A DNA stretch of 64,000 bases from Streptomyces sp. YS415. Lineage in GTDB: Bacteria; Actinomycetota; Actinomycetes; Streptomycetales; Streptomycetaceae. Under the pieces are notes generated by a model. It ran no database searches and was not told the origin of the DNA. It was given only the letters and a program-made list of their open reading frames with translations. The position numbers were made by a program, and so were the translations under genes. The stretch is from NCBI RefSeq assembly GCF_023544665.1, contig NZ_JAMJFL010000008.1, forward strand, positions 186,001-250,000, written 5' to 3'. Of this stretch, positions 7,399-16,796 are shown one piece after another (position 1 is the stretch's first letter; each line of letters begins with the position of its first letter).

Positions 7399-8526
7399 AT
7401 GGTCTCTCGCGTACGCGTCTGGCTCAACCGCACGTACGCGGAGAACGTGTTCTTCATGGATCAGCTCCGCCGAAATCCCGGCGACCGGGCCGTCGAGATC
7501 CATGCCACGCACGGTGACGCCGACTCCCCCGTGCTGGCCGCCGCCGACACCGCCGAGCTGGAGCCGGAGGGCCTGTCCCCGGCCGGGTACGTCGAGTACG
7601 CCCTCGATCAGTGCCAGCGCCGCGGCATCGACGTGTTCGTGCCGCGGCTGCACCAGGCGGCGGTGGTGGCGCACCGCGCGGAGTTCGAGGCGGTCGGCAC
7701 GGCCCTGCTGGCGCCGCCGCCGGAGGCGGTGGCCGTCTTCCACGACAAGGTGATCGCGTACGAGGCGGTCCAGGCGATCGGGGTGCCGGTGCCGCCGTGG
7801 TGGCGGGTGCGCGACGCCGAGGAGCTGGTCGCCGCGGTCGAGGAGCTGGAGGCCGCCGGGCACAAGGCCTGTTTCAAGCCGGCGTCCGGGGCCGGCGGGG
7901 TGGGTTTCCGCGTGATCACCCGCTCCCCCTTCTCCATGGCGCAGCTCAACGGCTTCCCGAGCCCGTACGTGCCGCTGGATCTGGTGCTGGACGCCCTCGC
8001 GCAGGCCGAGGAAGAGGTCGACTGGCTGGTCATGCCGCGCCTGGAGCAGCCGGAGGTGTCGGTGGACTGTCTCACCGGCCCCGACAACCGGATCCGGATG
8101 GCGGTGGGCCGCACGAAGAACGGCCGCCGGCGCGGGTTCACGCTCCATGAGCAGTGGCTGGAGCCTGCCCGGGCGATCGCGGAGGGGTTCGGACTGCACT
8201 ACCTGTCCAACATCCAGTTCCGGATGTTCGGCGACCGGCCGGTGCTGATGGACGTCAACACGCGCCCCGCGGGCGGACTGCACCAGCTGTCGCTGTGCGG
8301 GATCAACGCGCCCTGGGCGGCTGTGCGGCTCGCTCTCGGCGAGGACCCGGGAGAGGTGGCACCGCCGTTCCTCGGACAGGACTACACAGTGGTCTCGGGG
8401 CTCCGGCCGCTGCGGTCGGGGGCGGTGCCTCAGCAGCTCCTGGAGGAGCCCCAGCAGGCCAGGCCGACCGTGCCTGCCCCGATCAACTCCGTTGAGGTGA
8501 GGGCGGGTCAGGCCCTGCCGCTCTAG
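7399..8526 (+). CDS. ATP-grasp domain protein
   Basis: About 375 residues. The sequence shows an ATP-grasp layout: an N-terminal Rossmann-like part, KVIAYEAVQAIGVPVPPWW (about residue 115), a lysine-containing ATP-binding strand KACFKPASGAGGVGFRV, the acidic QAEEEVDWLVMPRLE, and the metal-binding end VLMDVNTRPAGGLHQL (D-x-N-x-R). Such enzymes join a carboxylate to an amine or thiol through an acyl-phosphate. ATG 7399 follows AAAGGTGG; an in-frame GTG at 7390 is less well placed. The gene converges on the sulfotransferase gene (28 bp between stops). Substrate unknown. Confidence 0.75.
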   Translation: MVSRVRVWLNRTYAENVFFMDQLRRNPGDRAVEIHATHGDADSPVLAAADTAELEPEGLSPAGYVEYALDQCQRRGIDVFVPRLHQAAVVAHRAEFEAVGTALLAPPPEAVAVFHDKVIAYEAVQAIGVPVPPWWRVRDAEELVAAVEELEAAGHKACFKPASGAGGVGFRVITRSPFSMAQLNGFPSPYVPLDLVLDALAQAEEEVDWLVMPRLEQPEVSVDCLTGPDNRIRMAVGRTKNGRRRGFTLHEQWLEPARAIAEGFGLHYLSNIQFRMFGDRPVLMDVNTRPAGGLHQLSLCGINAPWAAVRLALGEDPGEVAPPFLGQDYTVVSGLRPLRSGAVPQQLLEEPQQARPTVPAPINSVEVRAGQALPL

Positions 8527-8554
8527 CCCGTTCCGCCGAACCGCCCTGGTGGCC

Positions 8555-9421
8555 CTAGACGTCGTACCCCCACGCCGTCGCGATCTCCCGCAGACGCGGC
8601 GGCAGTTCGGCGGTCGGGTCGGCCGTGCGGGCGGGCTGGATGCGGCCGGACTTGATGGTGCTGCTCCAGTCGCCGAGCTGCGGCCGGAACCTGCCGTGGT
8701 CCTTGCTGCCGTAGTCGAGCATGCCGCTCTCCCACTCGACGCCCAGGTACCCGCGGATGGCCCGGGTGGCCTGCTCCGGCTGCGCGGTGAGGTCCTCGTA
8801 CGTCACCACATGGGCGTCCAGGGTCCGGCGCGCCGCCTCCAGCTTCTCGGAGTAGTTCAGCACCTCCGCCAGGATCTCCTCGTGGTCGGGGTCCTTGCGG
8901 CGCTCGGTGAGGGACGCGATGATCGCGCCCGGGTGGCGCAGCAGGAGGATGGAGCGGGCGTTCGGCCAACATCGGTGCAGCCGGGGCCAGATGAGGGTGT
9001 TCGGCGGCGTCTTGTCGACGATGACGTCCTTGCACCTGCGGGTGAGTTCGAGGTGCATCACCCGGTCCCAGAGCAGGTGTTCCAGCTCGGTCCTGTCCAG
9101 CTCCAGCGCCTTCATGGCGTCCGCGGTGAAGCCCCGGGTCAGCTGGACGTGGACGGTGCGCAGATGCATCTCGTGCGGGGCGCGGATGCGGCTGTGGCTG
9201 TGGCTGTTCAGCAGCACCCGCAGCAGGGTCGAGCCCGAGCGGACGGAGGACAGTACGAAGACCGGGGAGTCCACCAGGCGCGGGGCGCGCGGGGCCTCGT
9301 AGGCCGACTGGTGGGGCTGCGTTTCCGCGCGGGGCGTGGGAATCGCGTCGAGGGTGCGGCGGGGCGGGCTCACCGCCTGGATCATCAGCCGCCCCCGACG
9401 CCTGAGCCCCCTGCCGATCAC
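8555..9421 (-). CDS. Sulfotransferase family protein
   Basis: A 288-residue cytosolic-type sulfotransferase. The PAPS 5'-phosphosulfate loop is seen in VFVLSSVRSGSTLLRVLLN, and the 3'-phosphate-binding segment in ARSILLLRHPGAIIASL. KDVIVDKTPPNTL fits the central fold. It would transfer sulfate from PAPS to a hydroxyl or amine; the acceptor is not identifiable. The start is GTG 9421 (GGGGA upstream) or ATG 9385. It lies 28 bp downstream of the GH4 gene on the same strand, so both may share a message. Confidence 0.85.
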   Translation of the reverse strand: MIGRGLRRRGRLMIQAVSPPRRTLDAIPTPRAETQPHQSAYEAPRAPRLVDSPVFVLSSVRSGSTLLRVLLNSHSHSRIRAPHEMHLRTVHVQLTRGFTADAMKALELDRTELEHLLWDRVMHLELTRRCKDVIVDKTPPNTLIWPRLHRCWPNARSILLLRHPGAIIASLTERRKDPDHEEILAEVLNYSEKLEAARRTLDAHVVTYEDLTAQPEQATRAIRGYLGVEWESGMLDYGSKDHGRFRPQLGDWSSTIKSGRIQPARTADPTAELPPRLREIATAWGYDV

Positions 9422-9449
9422 GGACTTGTCCCCGGCGGACCGCGATCGC

Positions 9450-10790
9450 CTACGCGAGGTAGGCGAGGCCGGGATGGACCGAGGTGTAGCCCTCGACCAG
9501 CCTCCGGGCGACGTTCACCGAGTCGACCAGCGGGTGCAGGGCGAAGGCCTTGACGGCGGTCGCACGGGAGCCGGACTCCGCGGCGGCCAGCACTTCCCGC
9601 TCCACCGCCTTGACCGAGCAGACGAGCCCGGTGGCGTGGTCGGGCAGCGGATCGACGGCGACGGGGTGGGCGCCGTTGGCGTCGACGAGGCAGGGGACCT
9701 CGATGACGGCGTCGCGGTCGAGGGCGGAGAGCGTGTGCCCGTTGCGGACGTTCAGGATCAAGGTGGTGCGCTCGTCGCGGGCGATGGCCCGCATCAGCGC
9801 GAGGGCGACCTTCTCGTAGCCGCCGGACAGGTCGTCGGCGTCACGCTCGCCGGCGCCCGCGGTCTCCCGGTTCTCCGCCATGTACGTGGCCTCGCGCTCG
9901 GCGCGGGTACGGTCCCAGGAGGCCAGCGCCTCGGCGTCCGGGTCGGCCGTCTCGTCGTAGAAGCGGGCCTGCTGGTCGCGCAGGAAGGCGCCGCGGGTCT
10001 GCTCGGCCTGCTGGTAGGCGTGTACGGCCTCGCGGTTGAAGTAGTAGTAGTGCAGGTATTCGTTGGGGATCGCGCCGAGGGACTGGAGCCAGTCGGCGCC
10101 GAAGAGCTTGCCCTCCTCGAAGGAGCCGAGCAGGGCGGGATCGGCGAGCAGACGCGGGAGTTCGTCCCGGCCGGCGACGCGCAGACCGCGGACCCAGCCG
10201 AGGTGGTTGAGGCCGACGTAGTCGATCCACGCCTCCGCCGGATTCCGCACGCCGAGCACGCGGGCGATACGGCGGCCGAGGCCGACCGGGGAGTCGCAGA
10301 TGCCGATGACGCGGTCGCCGAGGTGGCGGGACATGGCCTCGGTGACCAGACCCGCGGGGTTGGTGAAGTTGATGACCCAGGCATCCGGCGCGAGCCGGGC
10401 CACGCGCCGGGCGATGTCCGCGGCCACCGGCACGGTCCGCAGGCCGTATGCGATACCACCGGCGCCCACGGTCTCCTGTCCGAGGACACCCTCGGCGAGG
10501 GCGACGCGCTCGTCGTTCGCCCGGCCCTCCAGACCGCCCACGCGGATCGCGGAGAAGACGAAGTCGGAGCCGCGCAGGGCCTCGTCGAGATCGGTCGTGG
10601 CGGTGACCTCGGGCGCGTCGGACACCTGGGCGGCCTGTTCGGCCAGGACCCGGGTGATGGCGGAGAGCCGCCGCGGATCCAGGTCGTGCAGCACGACCCG
10701 CGTCACCCGCCCGGCGCCCCGGTCCCCCAGCAGCGCCCCGTACACGAGCGGCACGCGGAATCCGCCGCCACCCAGAATCGTCAGCTTCAC
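9450..10790 (-). CDS. Glycoside hydrolase family 4 (6-phospho-beta-glucosidase-like)
   Basis: About 446 residues beginning KLTILGGGGFRVPLVYGALL, the NAD+ site at the N-terminus that is peculiar to GH4. ICDSPVGLGRR holds the Mn2+-ligand cysteine, and VGLNHLGW the ligand histidine. VINFTNPAGLVTEA is the family signature. GH4 enzymes act by oxidation and elimination, using NAD+ and a divalent metal, on phosphorylated or free beta-glucosides. GTG 10790 is chosen because the Rossmann strand starts at once and AGGTG lies 5 nt upstream; the longer open frame is spurious. No PTS gene is adjacent, so whether the substrate is phosphorylated is uncertain. Confidence 0.88.
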   Translation of the reverse strand: MKLTILGGGGFRVPLVYGALLGDRGAGRVTRVVLHDLDPRRLSAITRVLAEQAAQVSDAPEVTATTDLDEALRGSDFVFSAIRVGGLEGRANDERVALAEGVLGQETVGAGGIAYGLRTVPVAADIARRVARLAPDAWVINFTNPAGLVTEAMSRHLGDRVIGICDSPVGLGRRIARVLGVRNPAEAWIDYVGLNHLGWVRGLRVAGRDELPRLLADPALLGSFEEGKLFGADWLQSLGAIPNEYLHYYYFNREAVHAYQQAEQTRGAFLRDQQARFYDETADPDAEALASWDRTRAEREATYMAENRETAGAGERDADDLSGGYEKVALALMRAIARDERTTLILNVRNGHTLSALDRDAVIEVPCLVDANGAHPVAVDPLPDHATGLVCSVKAVEREVLAAAESGSRATAVKAFALHPLVDSVNVARRLVEGYTSVHPGLAYLA

Positions 10791-11005
10791 GTCTGCACCT
10801 GCTGTCGTCGTTCTGCCAGCACTGCGTAGACAGTACGCGTCGTCCCACGCGTTCCTGCGCTCGCTTCCGTACGCGCCGGTCGAGGTCGGCGACGCGCCCG
10901 CGTTTTCCGGCGAACGGGCCGCACCACTGGGCCGCCATCGAGTCAACGCCGGGTCTTCAGGGCGGCTTAATCCGGAGGTCCTGGGACCACGGAAGTCTCC
11001 GACGG

Positions 11006-11827
11006 GTGACAGACGGCAGACCCGCCGGGCGCTGCGGCGCCGGGCCGGACGAGGACGGTGTCGCCACGTCCGGTCATCAGCGGGCATACGGCGGCGACTT
11101 CGGCGAGACGGTTCAGGACGGCGCGCTGATCGCGGGCTCCGGCGTCGACGGGACCGCCCTCCCCGACCGCACGCCCGAGCCGGTGGTGCACGGGCACCGT
11201 GACGTCGCGGCGCCGGTGCTGTTGCACTCCTTCCGGCACGAGGGCCTGGTGGTGCGGAATCACCAGTGCTTCCGTGGCCTGAGCCATCTCGCCGGGCAGT
11301 GGGAGCTGGCCCTCCCCGACGGCCGCACCCTGACCGCTCCCGCCGCGCTGCCCGATCTCCGGCCGGGTGAGACGGCGGCCGTGCCGCTGCCGTTCGAACT
11401 GCCCGGGGATGGTGGCGAGGTCTGGGTGGCCCTGCGGGTGACCACGAAGGACGACGAACCGTGCGGCCCGCGCGGCACCGAGGTGTGCGCGCCCCGGTTG
11501 CGGCTGAGGGCGGCGTCCATCAAGCCTGCCCCGGCCGACGCGGACCGGGCCGTCGAGCCTGCCCCGCCCGTCCAGGGCCCGCCCGTCGAGGGCCCGCCCG
11601 TCGAGGTCGGCGCCGGGGGTCGGCCGGTCCGTCCGCTGCCGGGCGTCGCCCCCTCCCTTCCCCGTGACCGACCAACAACAGCCGCCCGCCTGGTGCCTCC
11701 CCCGCCTCGCTCGACCCGCAGGGTGTCTCCCGGCGGGCCGATCGTCCATGAGCCCGGCAACGGTGACCCGTGGGCCGATACGTGGTTCCATTCGAACCCT
11801 GCCTTCGTCGACGTGAAGGGTGCCTGA
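11006..11827 (+). pseudogene. Remnant of a GH2 beta-galactosidase
   Basis: Between about 11085 and 11440 the frame reads GHQRAYGGDFGETVQDGAL...PDRTPEPVV, then FRGLSHLAGQWELALPDG. These match the end of the (beta/alpha)8 domain (the GGDFGD / PDRTPKP region) and domain 4 of LacZ-type beta-galactosidases. The large N-terminal part with the catalytic glutamates is absent upstream, and the C-terminal small-chain domain is absent downstream. After about 11500 the frame becomes Pro/Arg-rich with a short repeat (CCCGCCCGTCGAGGG). It ends at 11827 in a TGATG overlap with the next gene. I read it as a decayed fragment left by deletion. Confidence 0.65.
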
Positions 11828-12675
11828 TGAGACGTCAATTGGTATGCGCCGTAGCTTTGTTGGGGTCGCTCGTGCTCGGCGCGGGGACCGCCACGGCGGC
11901 CGGTGACCCGCGCTGGGAGGAGACCGGCACGGCGTACACCGACACACTGGGCGGCGGGCAGGGGCTCGCCAGCCGTGCCGACGGCTCGCTGCTGTACCGG
12001 GGTCTGGCGGACATACCGCTGTCGCTGCGCATCAAGGGCTGGAACCACATCGGTGACCCGGACATCGCCCAGGGGCACACCTTCGACGCCTACCAGGGCC
12101 CCGACACGGCCACCTCCAAGATGTTCGCGGTGACCACCCCGGCCGGGCAGCGCTACGAGTACGTGCACCGGCTCAGCCCGGGCGAGAAGCTGAACAACTC
12201 CTTCGCGACCGTCTCCCCGGACGGGCAGTGGATGGTGTCGGGCGAGTGGGGCGACCAGAACCGCCTCCAGGTCTTCCCCACCCCGCTGCTCAACCCGGCC
12301 ACCCCGCCGGCCGGGGGCGACCTGAAGGAGGCCTGGCAGATCACCCTGGACAAGCCGGTACGGGACATCCAGGGCTGCGACTTCGTCTCCGACACGCGTC
12401 TGGTGTGCGCCTCGAACGACGCCACCGGCGCCCTCTTCCCGGAGATCCGCCCGCTCCTCCAGGTCGACCTGCCCCGCAAGCTCGACGGCCAGCCGATCAC
12501 CGGGGCGGTGCGGGCCCTGTTCGCCCTGCCGCAACGCAGCCTGTGCACGGGCACGTTCGAGACGGAAGGCGTGGACTACGACGCGCGCAGCGGCACCCTG
12601 CGCGCCGAGGTGATCCAGCCCGGTGTGTGCGCCGTGTCGACGAGCGTCTTCTCGTACCGGCAGGTCACGGACTGA
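11827..12675 (+). CDS. Secreted protein of unknown function
   Basis: About 282 residues. The start ATG 11827 (AAGGG 7 nt upstream) gives a clear signal peptide, MRRQLVCAVALLGSLVLGAG with a TATAA-type cleavage end. The mature part resembles a beta-propeller-like or lectin-like extracellular protein (repeated short strands such as KMFAVTTPAGQRYEYVHRL and ATVSPDGQWMVSGEW). Four cysteines are found in the second half (GCDF, LVCAS, SLCTG, GVCAV), possibly disulfides. I do not recognise a family with confidence. The upstream beta-galactosidase remnant overlaps its start by one base. Confidence 0.7.
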   Translation: MRRQLVCAVALLGSLVLGAGTATAAGDPRWEETGTAYTDTLGGGQGLASRADGSLLYRGLADIPLSLRIKGWNHIGDPDIAQGHTFDAYQGPDTATSKMFAVTTPAGQRYEYVHRLSPGEKLNNSFATVSPDGQWMVSGEWGDQNRLQVFPTPLLNPATPPAGGDLKEAWQITLDKPVRDIQGCDFVSDTRLVCASNDATGALFPEIRPLLQVDLPRKLDGQPITGAVRALFALPQRSLCTGTFETEGVDYDARSGTLRAEVIQPGVCAVSTSVFSYRQVTD

Positions 12676-12762
12676 TCGCACGGGCTACGGTGGGCGCGCT
12701 GCACACACTGGCGAGCGATTTCGCCGCCCCCGCGATCCGGCCCACCCGGGAGACGCCCGGCC

Positions 12763-13515
12763 ATGACCCCTCGTTCCGCGCCCGACCGGCTGCTGTCCGT
12801 GCTCGCCGCCTTCGACCACGAGCATCCGGCGCTGAGCCTGACGGACATCAGCCGGCGGGCGGGGCTGAGCCTGACCACCGCGCACCGTCTGGTGGGCGCC
12901 CTCACCGAGTGGGGTGCCCTGGAGCGGGACCCGGGCGGCGTCTACCACGTGGGACTGAGGCTGTGGGAGATCGCGGCACTGGCCCCTCGCGGCCTCGCCC
13001 TGCGGCAGGTCGCCCTGCCCCATCTGGAGGACCTGTACGAAGCGACGCACGAGAACGTGCAGTTGGCGGTGCGGGACGGCCCGGAGGTCGTCTACATCGA
13101 GTGGCTCTCGGGCCGCTCCGCGGTCGGCGTCCACATCCGCGTCGGCGCCCGCTGGCCCCTGCACGCCACCGGGGTCGGCCTGGCCCTGCTGGCCCATGAC
13201 GACCCGGCCCGCCAGGAGGAGTACTGCTCCGGGCCGCTGGCGTCCTTCACCCCGTACACGATCACCGACCCCGCCCGGCTGCGCCGCGAGCTCGCCGAAG
13301 TGCGCCGTACCGAAGTCGCGGTGAGCAGTCGTCAGGTGACCGACGACGCCGTGTCGGTGGCCGCGCCGATACGGGGAACCGGCGGCGCGGTGGTCGCGGC
13401 GGTGTCGGTGGTGGTGCCCGAGGCCGACGCCCAGGTACCGGTGCTGGCCCCGGCGGTGCGGATCGCGGCGCGCGGGATCTCGCGCGCCCTGGGATGGCTG
13501 CCGGAGGGGCGCTGA
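12763..13515 (+). CDS. IclR-family transcriptional regulator
   Basis: A 250-residue regulator with an N-terminal winged helix (LSVLAAFDHEHPALSLTDI, AGLSLTTAHRLVGAL) and the IclR effector domain from about residue 85 (HLEDLYEATHENVQLAV, GARWPLHATGVGLALLA). IclR proteins usually control an adjacent catabolic operon, yet both neighbours are broken or unrelated (the remnant GH2 and sulfatase). Its original target may have been lost together with those genes. Confidence 0.88.
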   Translation: MTPRSAPDRLLSVLAAFDHEHPALSLTDISRRAGLSLTTAHRLVGALTEWGALERDPGGVYHVGLRLWEIAALAPRGLALRQVALPHLEDLYEATHENVQLAVRDGPEVVYIEWLSGRSAVGVHIRVGARWPLHATGVGLALLAHDDPARQEEYCSGPLASFTPYTITDPARLRRELAEVRRTEVAVSSRQVTDDAVSVAAPIRGTGGAVVAAVSVVVPEADAQVPVLAPAVRIAARGISRALGWLPEGR

Positions 13516-13605
13516 GCGTTCGCCCCGGCACGGTGCGGGCCAAGGAGGCGCTGAGCGTTCAGCCCAGCACGGTCAACCAGCACCGTTCAGCCCAGCACCG
13601 TGCGG
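13516..13605. repeat. Short direct repeats at a probable deletion junction
   Basis: GCGCTGAGCGTTC occurs at about 13508 and again at about 13548, and TTCAGCCCAGCAC occurs at about 13558 and 13586. The repeats lie between the IclR stop and the 3' end of the broken sulfatase gene. They are consistent with slippage or recombination that also truncated the sulfatase. Confidence 0.5.
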
Positions 13606-14277
13606 ACCAGGTACGTCACGTCCTCCCCCGCGTGCCGCGCCGTGGCCCGGCAGGCGAGGGTCGTGTCGGAGGTGACCCGGGCCGGGGTGACCCGCCAGCG
13701 GACCGTCAGTTCGTCGCCCGACCGGGCGTGGCGGTGCCCGATGTAGCCGTGGAACTCCTCGAAGCCGCGGGAGTTGGGGTGGCTGGGCTGGTCCGGCCGC
13801 TCGGGTCCCAATCCCCATTTGCCGAAGATGCCGGTGCGGTAGCCGCGCGAGCCGAGCGCCTCGGCGAAGGTGAAGTCCCGCTCGGTGAGCGCTCCTTGGC
13901 CGCCGGGGCCCCAGGGGTTCTCGCGGACGGTGGCGTGTCCGGCGTGCAGTCCGGTGAGCACCGAGCAGCGCGACGGCGCGCAGACGGGGGCGGTGGCGTA
14001 GGCGTCGGTGAAGCGCAGGCCCTCGGCGGCCAGGGCGTCCAGGCGGGGTGCGGATGAGTTTCTGGCCGTAGGAGCCGAGTTCGCCGTGGCCGAGGTCGTC
14101 GGCGAGGATCACCACGAAGCTGAGCCGGTCCGTGCCGGACTGCGCGGCCGGCACGGCGGAGGCCTGCTTGCCGTCCGCCGACGGCTCCGGCGACTCGGCC
14201 CCGTCGCACCCGGCGACCGCCCCGGCCACGACCGGCACGGTGGCGGCCGTGGTGAGGAATCGGCGGCGGCTCGGCAT
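13587..14277 (-). pseudogene. Frameshifted and truncated Tat-lipoprotein sulfatase
   Basis: From ATG 14277 the product starts with a twin-arginine signal (SRRRFLTTAA) and a lipobox-like AVAGC, then FVVILADDLGHGELGSYGQ, the metal-binding DD of sulfatases. Near 14042 the frame breaks. Shifting frame restores LDALAAEGLRF and PVCAPSRCSVLTG, the C-x-P-S-R formylglycine signature, then FGKWGLG. A 2-nt loss (or 1-nt gain) explains this. After YIGHRHA the sulfatase match stops, and about 45 unrelated residues lead to the stop. The gene has thus lost about half its length and should be inactive. Confidence 0.8.
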
Positions 14278-14530
14278 ACGCGACTCCTGGGGGTGGCGTG
14301 GCGGGCAGCGGGTCCGCGGACGATGGTGGTCGCAGCCGTCGGTCCATGACCATGCACACGCTGTGAACGCTTCGTTTCGACTTTTGAGAGGGAAAGTCCT
14401 GACTCCTGGTTCCTTCTCCGCGGCATCGGAAGGATCACAAAACGGACGGACGATATCCCTCTCACCGGTGAGGACGCCGCCGCATCCGGCCTCCGATACT
14501 GGAACGGCCTCTTGCCCCGAGGAGCCGCCC

Positions 14531-15721
14531 ATGTCCCCGCCGACCTGGCTCGCCCCCGCCGCCGCCCGGCTGCGCACGGCGAACCCGCACGTCGTCGACG
14601 CCGCGCTCGCCGCTCTGGTGCTGTTCGCCGCCTCCCTCCAGTGGATCTTCCCGGACGAGGGGGACGACAGGCTGACCTGGCAGGGCTGGCTGCTGGCCGC
14701 GGCCACCGCGCTGCCGCTGATGTGGCGCCGCCGGGCGCCGTTCGCCACCGCGTGCGCGGTGTCGATCGCCACCCCGGCGATGGCCTGGTACCACGCGCCC
14801 CCGCCGGACGTGATGTACGCCGGTCTGATCGTCCTCTACACGATGGCCGCCCAGGGCCGGGCCTGGCAGCGCCGGTTCATGCTGACGGGCTGGATCCTCG
14901 GGGTCGTGCTGACCATGCAGCACAAGGAGGAGCCGCTGCCCTTCGAGTACGCCTTCCAGCTGCTGAGCGTCGTCGGGGCGTACGGCTTGGGCATGCTCGC
15001 CCGGGTGCAGCGTGCCTACACCGCCGCCCTGGTGGACCGGGCCCGGCGGCTGGAGCGGGAGCGGGCCGCGGACACGGCTCGGGCGACGGCCCAGGAACGG
15101 GCCCGGATCGCCCGGGACATGCACGACATCCTGGCCCACGCGGTGAGCCTGATGGTGGTGCAGGCCGAGGCGGGGCCGGTGGTGGTGCGCAGCGATCCGG
15201 CGCGTGCGGAGGCGGCGTTCGACGCCATCGCGGCGACCGGCCGGGACGCGATGCAGCAGTTGCGGCGGATCCTCGGCGTGCTGAAGGAGGAGGAGCGGGA
15301 GGGCGGGGCGCGGCGGCTGCCGCAGCCGGGGGTGGCGGCGCTGCCCGGCCTGGTCCGGCAGGTCACCGAGTCCACCGGGCTGCGGGTCGACCTGCGCATC
15401 GCGGGGCAGCCGCGCCCGCTGCCGCCGGACACCGAGGTGGCCGCCTTCCGGATCGTGCAAGAAGCACTGACCAATACCGTGAAGCACGCCTTCGCCTCCT
15501 CCGCTACCGTCGCTCTGGACTGGGCGGAGGACGCGTTGACAGTGTCGGTGACGGACGACGGCCGCGGCCCCTCGGGGCCGGGCGGCGGACACGGGCTGAT
15601 CGGCATCCGTGAGCGCGCCGCGGCCTGCGGGGGCAGCGCCCGCGCCGGGCGCGGCGAGGACGGTGGTTTCCGGGTGGTCGTGACGCTTCCGGCCGGGGAC
15701 CGGCAGGCGGCGCTGGGGTGA
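14531..15721 (+). CDS. Two-component sensor histidine kinase, NarL/DesK type
   Basis: About 396 residues. The N-terminal 160 residues hold five or six hydrophobic segments (for example VDAALAALVLFAASLQWIF). The HisKA_3 dimerisation box ERARIARDMHDILAHAVSL has the phospho-accepting His198. The ATPase part has EALTNTVKHA, DDGRG and GHGLIGIRERA. ATG 14531 follows GAGGAGCCGCCC. The response-regulator gene starts in a GTGA overlap with its stop. Signal unknown; this class senses membrane or envelope conditions. Confidence 0.9.
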   Translation: MSPPTWLAPAAARLRTANPHVVDAALAALVLFAASLQWIFPDEGDDRLTWQGWLLAAATALPLMWRRRAPFATACAVSIATPAMAWYHAPPPDVMYAGLIVLYTMAAQGRAWQRRFMLTGWILGVVLTMQHKEEPLPFEYAFQLLSVVGAYGLGMLARVQRAYTAALVDRARRLERERAADTARATAQERARIARDMHDILAHAVSLMVVQAEAGPVVVRSDPARAEAAFDAIAATGRDAMQQLRRILGVLKEEEREGGARRLPQPGVAALPGLVRQVTESTGLRVDLRIAGQPRPLPPDTEVAAFRIVQEALTNTVKHAFASSATVALDWAEDALTVSVTDDGRGPSGPGGGHGLIGIRERAAACGGSARAGRGEDGGFRVVVTLPAGDRQAALG

Positions 15722-16392
15722 GCATCCGGGTGGTCGTCGCCGACGACCAGGAACTGGTCCGCAGCGGTTTCAGCATGATCCTGGAGGCGCAGCCCGACAT
15801 CGAGGTGGTCGCCGAGGCCGGGGACGGCGCCGAGGCGGTCGCCGCGGTGCGGCGCCACGCGCCCGACGTGCTGCTCCTCGACATCCGGATGCCCGTCATG
15901 GACGGCCTGGAGGCGGCCCGGCGGGTGTGCGGGCAGTCCGGCTGCAAGGTGGTCATGCTGACCACGTTCGACCTGGACGAGTACGTGTACGAGGCGCTGT
16001 ACGCGGGGGCCAGCGGCTTCCTGCTGAAGGACGTCCGCCGTGACGACCTCGTGCACGCGGTCCGGGTGGTCGCGGCCGGCGACTCCCTGCTCGCCCCGAC
16101 GGTGACCCGCCGGCTCGTCGCCGACCTGGTGCGCCGCCGGAGGCAGGAGGCGGCCGCCGAGGTCACGCCGGAGCGCCTCGACGTCCTCACCGCCCGCGAG
16201 GTGGAGACGCTGCGGATGCTGGCCCGGGGGCTGTCCAACGCGGAGATCGCCTCGGCCCTGTTCGTGAGCGAGCACACGGTGAAGACGCATGTCAGCAATG
16301 TGCTGAGCAAGCTGGGGCTGCGGGACCGTGTGCAGGCGGTGATCTGCGCCTACGAGACCGGTCTGGTGGCCCCCGGGGAGGCTCCGTCCTGA
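15718..16392 (+). CDS. LuxR/NarL-type response regulator
   Basis: A 224-residue partner of the kinase just upstream. The receiver domain shows VVVADDQELVRSGF (acidic pocket), phospho-acceptor Asp55 in LLLDIRMPVMDG, the T of MLTTFD and the K of FLLKDVR. The C-terminal HTH is LTAREVETLRMLARGLSNAE plus VSEHTVKTHVSNVLSKLGL. GTG 15718 is fixed by the 4-nt overlap. Its 3' end overlaps the convergent VOC gene by 43 bp. The next plus-strand gene, an MMPL exporter, is a possible target (inference). Confidence 0.92.
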   Translation: MSIRVVVADDQELVRSGFSMILEAQPDIEVVAEAGDGAEAVAAVRRHAPDVLLLDIRMPVMDGLEAARRVCGQSGCKVVMLTTFDLDEYVYEALYAGASGFLLKDVRRDDLVHAVRVVAAGDSLLAPTVTRRLVADLVRRRRQEAAAEVTPERLDVLTAREVETLRMLARGLSNAEIASALFVSEHTVKTHVSNVLSKLGLRDRVQAVICAYETGLVAPGEAPS

Positions 16393-16796
16393 TCCTCCCC
16401 CAGCTCGGTGAAGAGCGTGAGCTGCAACGCCCCCGGCGCCTCCAGCCGGGAGTTGAGCGAGTTCCAGGGCGTGCGCGTCGGCTCGGCGACGACCTCCGCC
16501 CCGGCCTCGGCCAGCGTCCGCGTCACCGCCGCCGAGTCGTCCACCTGGAACGCCACCCGGATGTGCCCGGCGACCCGGCGGCCCACCTCGACGTCGTCGA
16601 TGAACTCCGCATGGTTCGGATCGGTCAGCTCCAGCGTCGCCCGCCCCGCCTCCAGGATGCTCACCCGGCCGTCCGGCGAGGAGAACGCGGCCCTCTCGGG
16701 CAGGCCCAGGACGTCCCGGTAGAAGTGAAGTGCGGCGTCGTAGTCGGCCGCGGTGACCACCAGGCGCAGCTCGCGCACTCCCGGTTCCTCGGACAT
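16350..16796 (-). CDS. VOC (glyoxalase/bleomycin-resistance) family protein
   Basis: A 148-residue protein with two beta-alpha-beta-beta-beta modules: VRELRLVVTAADYDAALHFYRDVLGLPE at the start and HIRVAFQVDDSAAVTRTLAEAG in the middle. ATG 16796 follows GGAGTGCC. A much longer open frame continues upstream through the MMPL gene but is antisense to it. Metal ligands cannot be assigned with certainty. Its 3' end overlaps the response-regulator gene by 43 bp. Confidence 0.85.
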   Translation of the reverse strand: MSEEPGVRELRLVVTAADYDAALHFYRDVLGLPERAAFSSPDGRVSILEAGRATLELTDPNHAEFIDDVEVGRRVAGHIRVAFQVDDSAAVTRTLAEAGAEVVAEPTRTPWNSLNSRLEAPGALQLTLFTELGEDQDGASPGATRPVS

